From: Nonomuraea sp. SYSU D8015
GTDB lineage: Bacteria; Actinomycetota; Actinomycetes; Streptosporangiales; Streptosporangiaceae
Assembly: GCF_008065375.1 (NCBI RefSeq)
Contig: NZ_VJYI01000005.1
Coordinates: 496,001 to 560,000 of the forward strand
Length of the DNA: 64,000 bases
Direction: 5' to 3'
A program made the translations under genes and the position numbers. Positions 24,554 to 33,452 of this stretch are shown here, in pieces. Position 1 is the stretch's first letter. Each line of letters begins with the position of its first letter. The notes below the pieces were generated by a model, which saw only the letters and a list, made by a program, of their open reading frames with translations, searched no databases and was not told the DNA's origin.

Positions 24554-25522
24554 ATGGAGGTACGAAGGGTCGTCGTGGTGGCGTACGACGCGGCGGAGCT
24601 GCTCGAGATCGCCAGCGTGACCACGACGCTGGAGAGCGCCAACTGGCACGGCGCCTTACCGTACTACGAGTATCGCGTGGCCACGCCCGGCGGCCATGCG
24701 GTCACCACCGCCACCGCTCTCGTCATGCAGGCGCAACTGACCCTCGAACGGGTCACCGGGCCGCTCGACACCCTTGTGGTGGTGGGCGGGATCGGCTACG
24801 AGAACGCCGCCGCCAACCCGCTGATCGTCGGTCACGTTCGCCGGCTGGCCCGCGAGAGCCGCCGGGTGGCGTCCGTGTGCACAGGGGCGTTCGTCCTCGC
24901 CGCCGCCGGTCTGCTCGACGGGCGGCGCGCCACCACGCACTGGGAGCGGGCGCCGCTGATGGCGGCCCGCTACCCCGACGTCGTCGTCGACCCGGATCCG
25001 ATCTTCATCCGCGACGGCAACGTCGCCACGTCCGCCGGCATCACCGCCGCGCACGACCTCATGCTCGCCTTCGTCGAGGAGGACAGCGGCCCGGAACTGG
25101 CCAGGACCGTGGCCAGGAACATGGTCACCTACCTGCAGCGGCCCGGGAACCAGGCGCAGATGAGCATGTTCGTCAGCGCGCCGCCACCCGCGAACGGCCT
25201 GGTCAAGCGGACCGTCGACTACATCGGCGGCCACCTCGCGGAAGACCTGTCCACGCTCGCCCTCGCCGAGGCCGCCGGCGTCAGCGAGCGGCATCTCACC
25301 CGGCTGTTCCTCAAGCACCTAGGGCAGACGCCCGGCCGGTACGTCCGCCAGACCCGCGCCGAGGCCGCCGCCCGCCTGCTGGCCTCCACGTCGCTGCCGA
25401 TGGCGTCCATCGCGCTCCGGTGCGGGTTCGGGACGGCCGAGACGCTGCGTCAGGCCTTCATCGACCGGTACGGCATCCCGCCCTCCCGCTACCGCCTGAC
25501 CCAGAGCTCGGCCACCGGATGA
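24554..25522 (+). CDS. GlxA-family transcriptional regulator (GATase-like plus AraC HTH)
   Basis: 322 residues. The N-terminal DJ-1/PfpI-like amidotransferase fold (about 1-175) has the nucleophile-elbow Cys at residue 109 (VASVCTGAFVLAAAGLLDG) and RATTHW. The C-terminal AraC HTH domain (about 215-315) ends in CGFGTAETLRQAFIDRYGIPPSRYR. Such regulators respond to small metabolites; the ligand is unknown. TACAGT at 24539-24544 ends 9 bp before the ATG, and there is no strong Shine-Dalgarno, so the start may be leaderless or nearly so. It could regulate the divergent membrane-protein gene. Confidence 0.9.
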   Translation: MEVRRVVVVAYDAAELLEIASVTTTLESANWHGALPYYEYRVATPGGHAVTTATALVMQAQLTLERVTGPLDTLVVVGGIGYENAAANPLIVGHVRRLARESRRVASVCTGAFVLAAAGLLDGRRATTHWERAPLMAARYPDVVVDPDPIFIRDGNVATSAGITAAHDLMLAFVEEDSGPELARTVARNMVTYLQRPGNQAQMSMFVSAPPPANGLVKRTVDYIGGHLAEDLSTLALAEAAGVSERHLTRLFLKHLGQTPGRYVRQTRAEAAARLLASTSLPMASIALRCGFGTAETLRQAFIDRYGIPPSRYRLTQSSATG

Positions 25523-25541
25523 TCTGGCTAATGTGGCTGCG

Positions 25542-27479
25542 ATGAACGGTGAGCGGGTCATAGGCGGGTACGCGCTGCGGCGCCTGCTCGGCCGCGGTGG
25601 CATGGGGGAGGTGCACCTCGCGGCCACGCCCACCGGCGGCCTGGCCGCGGTCAAGGTCATCCATCCCGCGCTGGCCCGGGATCCGGCGTTCCGGCGGCGC
25701 TTCGAGCGCGAGGTGGCCGCGGCCCGCCGGGTCGCGCGGTTCTGCACCGCTCCCGTGCTGGACGCCGGGATCGACGGTGACGTGGCCTATCTCGTCACGG
25801 AATACGTCCGGGGTCCCGATCTGGCGCAGGCCGTACGGGATCAGGGCCCTTTGTCCGGCGGGAACCTGGAGGCGCTGGCGGTCGGGATCGCCACCGCGCT
25901 GAGCGCCATCCACGGGGCCGGGGTGATCCACCGCGACCTGAAACCCTCCAATGTGCTGCTCTCGCCGCTCGGGCCACGCGTGATCGACTTCGGCATCGCC
26001 CAGCTCGTGGACCACGACAGCCTGGCCAGCCAGGCGATTCTCGGCACGCCTGCCTTCATGGCGCCCGAGCAGGTGCGCGGCGAGGCGCTCACGCCCGCCA
26101 TCGACGTCTTCGCCTGGGGCGGGGTGATCGCGTACGCGGGGACGGGGCGGCTGCCGTTCGGGGGCGGGGCGCCTGGTGAGGTGCTGTACCGGATCATGCA
26201 GGAAGGGCCCCGGCTGGACGGGCTGGACGAGGGGATCAGGGAGGTGGTCTCGCGTGCCCTCGCCAAGGACCCCCAGCTGCGGCCCACCGCGCAGGGCCTG
26301 CTGTCGGAGCTGGTCGGCGGCACTCGCCTGACCACGGCCACCGAAGTCGTGGAACGCACCTGGACGGGCACGGTGACGGCCGACCTGCGCCCGGACCCCG
26401 GCGGGTCCGCCCCCGACACCGGATCGCCCACCACTGGGCCGCGCGGTGCCGCATCACTCGGTGCCGCATCACTCGGTGGTGGGCCGCCGCCGGCACCGCC
26501 GGACGGGGTGGTGATGCGGCCGGACGGGGCGGCAGCGGGGTCTATGGACAGGTCAGCGCCCGTGCCGACGAATGCGCCCATCCCTGGAGCGGCCGCTGAG
26601 CAGATGCACGGGCCTCGGACAACGGGTGGGATGACGTCGGCCTCGACGGATCGCTCGACGCCGGGCGCGGACGGCAGGCCACAGGGCGGGGGGCCGGGGC
26701 CGTCGTCCGCCGATGGGCCGTGGGTGCCCTCTGCCACCGATGGGCCGTGGGTACCGTCTGCCGCGGATGGGACGATGGTGGCGCCGCCGCCGGATGGGGC
26801 GGCGCCGGGGGCGGCGGGTCGTCCGGTGAGGGCGGGACGGCGGCGGTGGCCGTGGGTCGCCGGTGCCGCCGCCGCGGTGGCCGTCGTCGTCGGCGTGGCA
26901 CTGGCGGTGCCCAGGTTCTGGGGCGAGACCTGGCCGTACGAGGCCGGTTTCGGCGACGCCTGGGCGGTCGGCGCGTCGGATGGCGGCGACGCGCGCCTGG
27001 CGGGCACCGCCTACGAGCTCACCGTCAATCCCGGCTGGCGCCTGTGGAAGTCGGCACCGAGACGGGAGCCCGACGGCGGCGTGATCGTCAGCGCGAAGGC
27101 CGCCCTCACAGGCGGAACCGGCGAGTACGGTGTGTGGTGCCATGGCTCGGCGGCCTCCAGAGACCGCTACGAGTTCGGCGTGTCAGGCTCGGGCAAGGTC
27201 ACGATCGTCAAGCGTGGCGCGGGCAGCACGGATGGCAAGACCCTGTACGGCCCAGGGAACGCGCAGTCCGCGGCCGTCAACCGGATCGTGGCGGAGTGCG
27301 GCCGAAGCGGGAACAAGGTGACGTTACGCATGTGGCTGAACGAACGCCTGGTCGCGGAGGCATCCGACGCCGACGCGCCGTACGGCCCCGACGAGGCGGG
27401 CGTCTACGCGACCGCCGCCGCCACGGGAGAGGTACGCGTCCGCTTCGACTCGTTCGCCCTACGGCTGGTGAGCCGGTGA
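25542..27479 (+). CDS. Transmembrane serine/threonine protein kinase
   Basis: 645 residues from the ATG at 25542. The kinase domain (1-260) has the glycine loop GRGGMGEV, Lys in AAVKVI, HRDLKPSN near residue 130, DFGIAQL near 148 and the APEQ segment. A Pro/Gly/Ala-rich linker (about 290-430) includes a 27-bp repeat encoding DGPWVPSA units. One membrane helix (about 437-460) is followed by an extracellular lectin-like sensor of about 185 residues. TAATGT at 25529-25534 ends 7 bp before the ATG, supporting a leaderless start; an in-frame GTG at 25533 is the alternative. The AfsR-like target gene is 64 bp downstream, recalling AfsK-AfsR. Confidence 0.9.
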   Translation: MNGERVIGGYALRRLLGRGGMGEVHLAATPTGGLAAVKVIHPALARDPAFRRRFEREVAAARRVARFCTAPVLDAGIDGDVAYLVTEYVRGPDLAQAVRDQGPLSGGNLEALAVGIATALSAIHGAGVIHRDLKPSNVLLSPLGPRVIDFGIAQLVDHDSLASQAILGTPAFMAPEQVRGEALTPAIDVFAWGGVIAYAGTGRLPFGGGAPGEVLYRIMQEGPRLDGLDEGIREVVSRALAKDPQLRPTAQGLLSELVGGTRLTTATEVVERTWTGTVTADLRPDPGGSAPDTGSPTTGPRGAASLGAASLGGGPPPAPPDGVVMRPDGAAAGSMDRSAPVPTNAPIPGAAAEQMHGPRTTGGMTSASTDRSTPGADGRPQGGGPGPSSADGPWVPSATDGPWVPSAADGTMVAPPPDGAAPGAAGRPVRAGRRRWPWVAGAAAAVAVVVGVALAVPRFWGETWPYEAGFGDAWAVGASDGGDARLAGTAYELTVNPGWRLWKSAPRREPDGGVIVSAKAALTGGTGEYGVWCHGSAASRDRYEFGVSGSGKVTIVKRGAGSTDGKTLYGPGNAQSAAVNRIVAECGRSGNKVTLRMWLNERLVAEASDADAPYGPDEAGVYATAAATGEVRVRFDSFALRLVSR

Positions 27480-27543
27480 TGGGCGGCGGCCGATCTCCGC
27501 GCGCTCGGTTCGGGTGTGAGCGGGGCGCGATGCCGAAGGGCGG

Positions 27544-30500
27544 GTGAAGGTGCGGTTCGGCGTGCTGGGGCCGCTGCGGATCGAGGGAGGCCGGGCGCCG
27601 GGACCGGCCAAGCACCGTACGCTGCTGGCCGCGCTCCTGCTCTCGGCCCCGGAGCGGGCGCCGGTCGAGCGGCTCATGTCCGTGGTGTGGGACGACCGGC
27701 CGCCGGCGTCCGCCGAGTCGGTGCTCAGGGTGTACGTCAGCGCGCTGCGCAAGCTCGTCGACGGCATCCGCACGGTGCCCGGCGGCTACGTGATCGAGAT
27801 CGATCCGGACGACGTCGACTGCCATCGCTTCGAACGGCTGGTCGGCGAGGCGCGGCAGGCCAGGGCGGAGGGACGGGTCGCGGAGGCGGCGGACGGGTTC
27901 AGGACGGCGCTGGGGCTCTGGCGGGGGCAGGCCCTGGCCGACGTCGAGTCGTCGGTGCTGCGCCGGGCGCACGCCGTACCGCTGGAGGAGTTGCGGCTCA
28001 CCGCGCTGGAGGAGCGCGTGGAGCTGGACCTGGGGCTGGGCAGGGGCGCGGAGGTGGTCGGCGAGCTGCGGGCGCTGGTGGCCGCCCACCCGCTGCGCGA
28101 GCGGGCCTGGGTACGCCTCATCGACGCCCTTCACCAGGCAGGACGCCGGTCGGAGGCGCTCGCCGCCTACCAGGACGCGCGCCGGACGCTGGTCGAGGAG
28201 CTCGGCCTGGAGCCGGGCGCCGAGCTGAACGCCGCCCAGCAGCGGGTGCTGTCCGAGGCCGATCTCCCTGCCGCGCCACGGGATTCGCGGTCCGCGGATG
28301 GCGGCGGGCAGTGGGCGGGGAGCGGTGACGCGCGGCGGCGTACCGGCGTGGTCGACGAACTGCCGCCGGATATTTCGGACTTCGCCGGGCGGCGACAGGT
28401 GCTCGACTGGATCCGTCGCGCCGCCGCCGAGCAGGCGCCGGCCCCCGTACACCTGGTCGTGCACGGTCCGCCCGGATGCGGGAAGTCAGCCGTGGCCGTG
28501 CACGCCGCCACCGGCATCGACCGCCCGGACGGCCGCCTGTACGCCTATCTCGGCGCGAGGCCGCCCAGCGCCGTGCTGGAGGATCTGTTGCGCTCGCTGG
28601 GCTGCCCGGACGGCGCGGTGCCGCCGACGCTCGACGACCGCGTACGCCTCTACCGCAGCACGACGGCCCGCAGAAGGCTGCTCGTCGTGCTGGACGCCGC
28701 CGCCGACGAGGCGCAGGTACGCCCCCTGCTGCCGACCGGTCCGGGCAGCCTCACCCTGGTGACCAGCCGGTCGTCGTTGCCCGGGTTGGAGGCGGCGCGG
28801 GCGTACGAGCTGGGGGTGCTCGACGAGGACGAGGCCGTGGCCATGCTCGGGGGCGTGGCCGGGCATGAGCGGATCCGCGCCGAGCCCGAGGCCGCCCGGC
28901 GCATCGTCCGGCTCTGCGGCGGTCTCCCGCTGGCACTGCGCATCGCCGGATCCCGGCTGGCCAGGAAGCCCGGGTGGACGCTCGAACACCTGGCGGGCCG
29001 CCTCGGCGACGAGCGACGCAGACTCGACGAGCTCAGCGCGGGCGACCTGGCCGTCCGCGGCAGCCTGGCGCTCGGCTACCGCGGCCTGCCCGACCCGGAA
29101 CGCCGGCTGCTGCGTGAGCTCGGCGCCCTGTCCGCCCCCGACTTCGCCTCCTGGGCGCTCGGCGCCGATCTGGAGCCGCTGGCGGCGGCCGGGTTGCTGC
29201 AGTCGCGCGGGCTGGACGAGGCGGGGCAGGAGCGGTACGGGTGGCACGACCTGACCAGGCTCTACGCCGCCGAACGGCTGGCCGAGGAGGACGGCGGGGC
29301 GGCAGGCGTGCTGGCGGTCAGGGCCGAGGCGATCCTGGAGCGTACCCGGCGGGCGAGGGCGGCCCTCCTCCCCGCCGAGCCCGGCACCGGCCGCACCGAG
29401 GTCCACCTGCCCGGGAACGAGCCGGTCGGTGACGGGCTCCACTCCGGGGACGATCAGGCGCTCCGGACGGGATGGTTGCGGCAGGAGGCGCGGTGGCTGA
29501 GCGCCGAGCGCCGCTTCCTGGTCGCGACGGTCGAGGACCTCCACCGGGCCGGCCTGTACGAGGCCGCCTGGCGCCTGGCGTTCTACCTGACGCCGCTGTT
29601 CGAGCTGGGCGCGCACCACGACGACTGGCACGCCACCACGGCGATCGGCCTGGACGCGGCCAGGGCGGCGGGCCACCGGCGCGGCGAGGCGCTCCTTCTG
29701 CGCGGCCTGGCCGATCTGCACCGCATCGAGGGGCGAACGGAGGCCGCCGCGGCCGCGCTGCGAGCTGCCCAGCCGCTGGCGGAAGGCCTGGAACTGGCCA
29801 GGATCACCCTCCGCCTCGGCCTCGTCCAAGCCCGCCAGGCGGAGATCGAGTCGCCTCACCCCCACGGCTGGGGACCGGCCGGCGTCATGCTCCCGACGCC
29901 GGGTGAGCGGCCGGCCGGGTCAGGGCAGATGACGTCCGGTGCGCGGCCCGCCGAGCGTGCGGGGACGGCGCCCGGGGCGGGACAGCCCGGTCCGGCGGAG
30001 TCACGGCGTGCGGGACAGGCCGGCGCGGCGGAGCCGGGGCCTACGGGGCAGGCCGGTGGGCTTACGGGGCAGGCCGGTGCGAGGGAGCCGGGGCCTGGTG
30101 AACGACCGGCCATGGCCGCCGAGGCCGTGCCCGGGGCGCCGCCGAGCGGACCCGGTACACCCTCGATCGGAGCCGGTACACCGCCAGGCGGATCCGCGGC
30201 GCGGCCGACCGGATCCGGGGGGCGGCTGAGCGGATCCGGGGGGCGGCTGAGCGGATCCGGGGCGGCGGGGCCTGCTGAGCGGCCGGGCGGATCCGGAGAG
30301 GCGGTGGGGGCCCGTGTGGCGCGGTCGCCGCATCTCGCGCAGGCCGAGCAGGCGTTCCTGCGGGCGCTGCGGGCCTTCGAGGAGGCCGGGGATCGGCGGG
30401 GGCGGGCGGACGCGTTGCGGGCGCTCGGCGCCCTGCGCCGGGACGAGGGCCGGCTGGAGGAGAGCCTCGAAGCGTACCGGGAGCTGGGCGATCTCCGGGG

Positions 30501-30921
30501 CGAGGCGGAGGCGCTGCTCGACCTGGCCAGGCTGCACCTCGCCGCCCGCCGCCATCCCCAGGCCCGCGGCTGCGTGGAGCGCCGGCTGCGGATCAACCGC
30601 CGCCTCGGCGACCCCCTGCCCGAGGCCGCGGCCCTGCTCGTGTCGGCCGAGCTGGCCAGGGCGGAAGGCGACCCCGGCGCCGCGGCGGCGGCCGCGCAGG
30701 CGGCCCGGGAGACGTTCACCCGGTACGGCGACCGCCGGAACGCCGCACACGCCCTGCTGGCGCTGGCCCACGCCGCACTCGACAGGCATGATCCCGATGG
30801 CGCGGTTGAGACCGTCACGGGCGCTATGGAAGAGTTCGACCGCCTCGGTGACGCGGACGGCAAGGCCGAGGCCGAAGGGCTCGCGAAGGAGGCCCGCAGG
30901 CAGAGTGGTCAGCCGATATAG
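27544..30921 (+). CDS. AfsR-like SARP regulator (wHTH-BTAD-NB-ARC-TPR)
   Basis: 1125 residues. Winged-helix DNA-binding domain (about 1-90), BTAD (95-240), NB-ARC ATPase with P-loop GPPGCGKSA (about 307-315), and C-terminal TPR repeats. The TPR region is split by a disordered linker (about 775-925) rich in Gly/Pro/Ala, containing perfect 21-bp DNA repeats. AfsR-type proteins bind direct repeats and activate secondary metabolism after phosphorylation by AfsK-type kinases; the kinase gene next door makes it the likely substrate. A lipoprotein gene follows 75 bp downstream, though it does not resemble AfsS. Start GTG at 27544; an in-frame GTG at 27550 is possible. Confidence 0.9.
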   Translation: MKVRFGVLGPLRIEGGRAPGPAKHRTLLAALLLSAPERAPVERLMSVVWDDRPPASAESVLRVYVSALRKLVDGIRTVPGGYVIEIDPDDVDCHRFERLVGEARQARAEGRVAEAADGFRTALGLWRGQALADVESSVLRRAHAVPLEELRLTALEERVELDLGLGRGAEVVGELRALVAAHPLRERAWVRLIDALHQAGRRSEALAAYQDARRTLVEELGLEPGAELNAAQQRVLSEADLPAAPRDSRSADGGGQWAGSGDARRRTGVVDELPPDISDFAGRRQVLDWIRRAAAEQAPAPVHLVVHGPPGCGKSAVAVHAATGIDRPDGRLYAYLGARPPSAVLEDLLRSLGCPDGAVPPTLDDRVRLYRSTTARRRLLVVLDAAADEAQVRPLLPTGPGSLTLVTSRSSLPGLEAARAYELGVLDEDEAVAMLGGVAGHERIRAEPEAARRIVRLCGGLPLALRIAGSRLARKPGWTLEHLAGRLGDERRRLDELSAGDLAVRGSLALGYRGLPDPERRLLRELGALSAPDFASWALGADLEPLAAAGLLQSRGLDEAGQERYGWHDLTRLYAAERLAEEDGGAAGVLAVRAEAILERTRRARAALLPAEPGTGRTEVHLPGNEPVGDGLHSGDDQALRTGWLRQEARWLSAERRFLVATVEDLHRAGLYEAAWRLAFYLTPLFELGAHHDDWHATTAIGLDAARAAGHRRGEALLLRGLADLHRIEGRTEAAAAALRAAQPLAEGLELARITLRLGLVQARQAEIESPHPHGWGPAGVMLPTPGERPAGSGQMTSGARPAERAGTAPGAGQPGPAESRRAGQAGAAEPGPTGQAGGLTGQAGAREPGPGERPAMAAEAVPGAPPSGPGTPSIGAGTPPGGSAARPTGSGGRLSGSGGRLSGSGAAGPAERPGGSGEAVGARVARSPHLAQAEQAFLRALRAFEEAGDRRGRADALRALGALRRDEGRLEESLEAYRELGDLRGEAEALLDLARLHLAARRHPQARGCVERRLRINRRLGDPLPEAAALLVSAELARAEGDPGAAAAAAQAARETFTRYGDRRNAAHALLALAHAALDRHDPDGAVETVTGAMEEFDRLGDADGKAEAEGLAKEARRQSGQPI

Positions 30922-30996
30922 GCCAACTATGCGGATCCTGAAGGTCGCCTCCGTAAGGTGTGGGCCACATCCCCGACAAACGAAGGTGATCACATA

Positions 30997-31578
30997 ATGC
31001 GAAGGACGATCGCGCTGCTCGCCGCGGCCGTCGCACTGGCGGGCTGCGGCATGGTCCCCGGTCAGCAGGGCGGAGGCGGCGAGGAGAGGCAGTCGCAGGC
31101 CGTCGCCGACACGACCCCCGCCCAGGCCCCGGAGCAGGAGCAGCAGACCGCGCCGCCGCAGGAGGGCAAGGTCATCGCCAGCCGCGAGACCAAGGTCGCG
31201 GCCGGCGACATGTACGGCCAGGCCCGCGTCGAGATCACCGCGCTCAAGCGCCAGGGCAAGACCGCCATGCTCAACTGGACGGTCACCGCGACGGACGGCA
31301 AGGTCAACCTGCACAACAGCATGGGCGACGGCCCCACCGACAGCACCGTCTCCGCCGTGTCCCTGATCGATCCGGTCAACGCCAAGCGTTACCGCGTGGC
31401 CCGCAACAACAACGGCCCGGGCGCGGCCTGCGTCTGCTCCGGCACCCTGGGCCAGTTCCTGGAGAAGGGGGAGGCCTCGACGTTGTACGCCGTCTTCGCC
31501 GCCCCACCCGCGGACGTCACGAAGGTCAATGTGGAGATGCCCATGTTCGGCGTGCTCACCGATGTTCCGATCTCTTAG
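30997..31578 (+). CDS. Lipoprotein of unknown function
   Basis: 193 residues. Signal peptide MRRTIALLAAAVALAGCG with lipobox LAGC (Cys 17), then a Gln/Glu-rich linker and a beta-rich domain of about 140 residues containing CVCSG. CGAAGGTGAT lies 7 bp before the ATG. The mature domain (VEITALKRQGKTAMLNWTVTATDGKVNLHN in pieces; TTLYAVFAAPP-like end) resembles DUF4352-type beta-sandwich lipoproteins in general shape only. It overlaps the OmpA-domain gene by 17 bp, so the two are translated together and probably act at the cell surface. Confidence 0.85.
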   Translation: MRRTIALLAAAVALAGCGMVPGQQGGGGEERQSQAVADTTPAQAPEQEQQTAPPQEGKVIASRETKVAAGDMYGQARVEITALKRQGKTAMLNWTVTATDGKVNLHNSMGDGPTDSTVSAVSLIDPVNAKRYRVARNNNGPGAACVCSGTLGQFLEKGEASTLYAVFAAPPADVTKVNVEMPMFGVLTDVPIS

Positions 31579-32104
31579 CGTGGCCCTCGCCCTCGTCCTG
31601 TCCCCGACCCCGGCGCCGAGCCCGCCGGCCGACGCCTATCTCCCGGTCGAGGACCTCGTCATGCCCGTCGAGGACATCGTGGGCGAGGTCGAGTCGATGG
31701 ACGGCACCGAGAGCGAGACCAAGCAGGGGCGGCAGGTGACGCTGGCGGTGACCAGCGATGTGCTGTTCGCCCTGGACAAGTGGCAGCTGACCGCCAAGGC
31801 CCGGCAGCGGCTGGCGAAGGTGGCCGAGAAGGTGGGCGCCGAGGGCGCGGGCGGCGTGGTCAAGATCGAGGGGCACACCGACGACCAAGGGAGCGACGCG
31901 TACAACCTGACGCTGTCGCGGCGCCGGGCACAGGCCGTGGAGCAGGCCATGCGCACCCTGCTGACCGGCCCGGGCGTGACCCTCCATGCCTCCGGGTACG
32001 GCGAGAGCCGCCCCAAGCTGCCCAACATCGTCGACGGCAGGCCGGTCGACGAGAACCGGGCCAAGAACCGTCGCGTCGAGATCATCTTCACCGCCAAGCA
32101 GTGA
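31562..32104 (+). CDS. OmpA-family peptidoglycan-associated protein
   Basis: 180 residues from the ATG at 31562. A hydrophobic N-terminus (FRSLSVALALVLSPTPAPS) serves as a signal peptide. The OmpA C-terminal domain spans about 60-178: SDVLFALDKWQLTAKA, IEGHTDDQGSDAYNLTLSRRRAQAV, GYGESRP and NRAKNRRVEIIF. The domain binds meso-diaminopimelate in peptidoglycan, with the conserved Asp and Arg of GHTDD and NRRVEI present. Its start lies inside the lipoprotein gene. In a monoderm it would tether something to the wall; the lipoprotein partner is a candidate. Confidence 0.88.
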   Translation: MFRSLSVALALVLSPTPAPSPPADAYLPVEDLVMPVEDIVGEVESMDGTESETKQGRQVTLAVTSDVLFALDKWQLTAKARQRLAKVAEKVGAEGAGGVVKIEGHTDDQGSDAYNLTLSRRRAQAVEQAMRTLLTGPGVTLHASGYGESRPKLPNIVDGRPVDENRAKNRRVEIIFTAKQ

Positions 32105-32146
32105 CGGACGGCAGCGTGGTGACAAGTCGGGGCGGCTCCCGGGGTG

Positions 32147-33232
32147 CTATTCGCCCGGTAGCTCGCCGAGCGTGACGGTCACCGTCTCCCTGGCGCCGTC
32201 GGCGCGGATCAGGCCCACCCGGGCCTGATCGCCGGGCTTGAGCGTGGCGATGATCTCGACCAGCAACGCCATGGTCGGCGTCTGCCGGCCGTTGAGCGAG
32301 ACGATCGTGTCCCCGGCTCGGATCCCCGCCTTCTCCGCGGCGCCGCCGGGCTCCACCTGGACCACGCTCACACCGGCGGACTCGCCGTCGAAGCCGATGA
32401 CCGTGCTGCCCCTGATGCCCAGCGCCGCCCGGCGGGTGTTGGTGACCTTGCCGTCCTTGACGATCTGGGCGGCGATGTCGATGGCGGTGTTGCTCGGGAT
32501 CGCGAAGCCGATGCCGGGGGCGGTGCCGCCGCCCAGGGTCGGGTCCGTGGCCGCGAGCGTCGGGATGCCGATCACCTGGCCTGACAGGTCCACGAGCGCC
32601 CCGCCGCTGTTGCCCGGGTTGATCGCGGCCGAGGTCTGGATCGCGCCCGCGATCGTGGCGCCGGGAGAGCCCGGGTTCTGCGGCTCGGTGACGGTACGGC
32701 CGAGCGCAGAGATGATCCCGTTCGTCACGCTGCCTGACAGCCCGAGCGGGTTGCCCATGGCGAGCACGATCTGCCCGACCCGTAGCTTCGACGAGTCCCC
32801 GAACCTGGCCGGGCGCAGCCCGTCGGGATCCTCCACCTTGATCACCGCCAGGTCGCCGGCGCTGAACGAGCTCACCAGCCGGGCGCGCCGTGGCGCTCCG
32901 CCGGTGGCGAGGGTGACGTTCATCGACGTGGCCTCGCCGACCACGTGGGCGTTGGTGACGATGTGGCCCGCGGTGTCGAAGACGACGCCGGAGCCGAGCC
33001 CCACCCTGGTGTTGATCTGGACGATGGAGGGCAGGACGTCCGCGATGACCTTCTCGAACGCGGCCTCCAGCGGCTGCACGGGCGCGGCCGGCCCCGTGGG
33101 GGAGGGCGAGGCCGTCGTCGCCGTGGGAGAGGGCGACGGTGTGGCGGTGCCGGCGGAGGTAAGGGGGCCGCAGCCGGTGAGCAGCGCGACAGCGGCCAAT
33201 CCCGCGATGATCTCCCTGATGGGCTCCCTCAT
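32147..33232 (-). CDS. Lipoprotein HtrA/DegP-like serine protease with PDZ domain
   Basis: 361 residues from the ATG at 33232 (AGGAA 7 bp upstream); a frame opening at 33346 lacks a sensible signal. The signal peptide ends in LLTGC, so the protease is lipid-anchored. The trypsin-like domain has His near residue 95 (TNAHVV), Asp near 126 (SAGDLAVIK) and Ser near 209 (GNSGG), a complete triad. One PDZ domain (about 275-355) follows (GVSVVQVEPGGAAEKAGIRAGDTI). A role in envelope protein quality control is expected. It is convergent with the OmpA-domain gene. Confidence 0.93.
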   Translation of the reverse strand: MREPIREIIAGLAAVALLTGCGPLTSAGTATPSPSPTATTASPSPTGPAAPVQPLEAAFEKVIADVLPSIVQINTRVGLGSGVVFDTAGHIVTNAHVVGEATSMNVTLATGGAPRRARLVSSFSAGDLAVIKVEDPDGLRPARFGDSSKLRVGQIVLAMGNPLGLSGSVTNGIISALGRTVTEPQNPGSPGATIAGAIQTSAAINPGNSGGALVDLSGQVIGIPTLAATDPTLGGGTAPGIGFAIPSNTAIDIAAQIVKDGKVTNTRRAALGIRGSTVIGFDGESAGVSVVQVEPGGAAEKAGIRAGDTIVSLNGRQTPTMALLVEIIATLKPGDQARVGLIRADGARETVTVTLGELPGE

Positions 33233-33452
33233 GCGGGGTTCCTGCCCACCTCGATGTGAAAGATACGCTTCCCTGACGTTCCGCCTGCTCAGCTTCCCCG
33301 GTGGGCGTGCGGATGGCGGAGGAAAGGGCTTCTGCCACGCACTCAAACGACCACCGTTGCCAACCGTTCATTGCCGGAAGACCTTACAGAATTAGATTCT
33401 GCACGGGCCATAGGGGAAATATCCCTGGCTGTCGTGACGTAACCTCAAGGCC

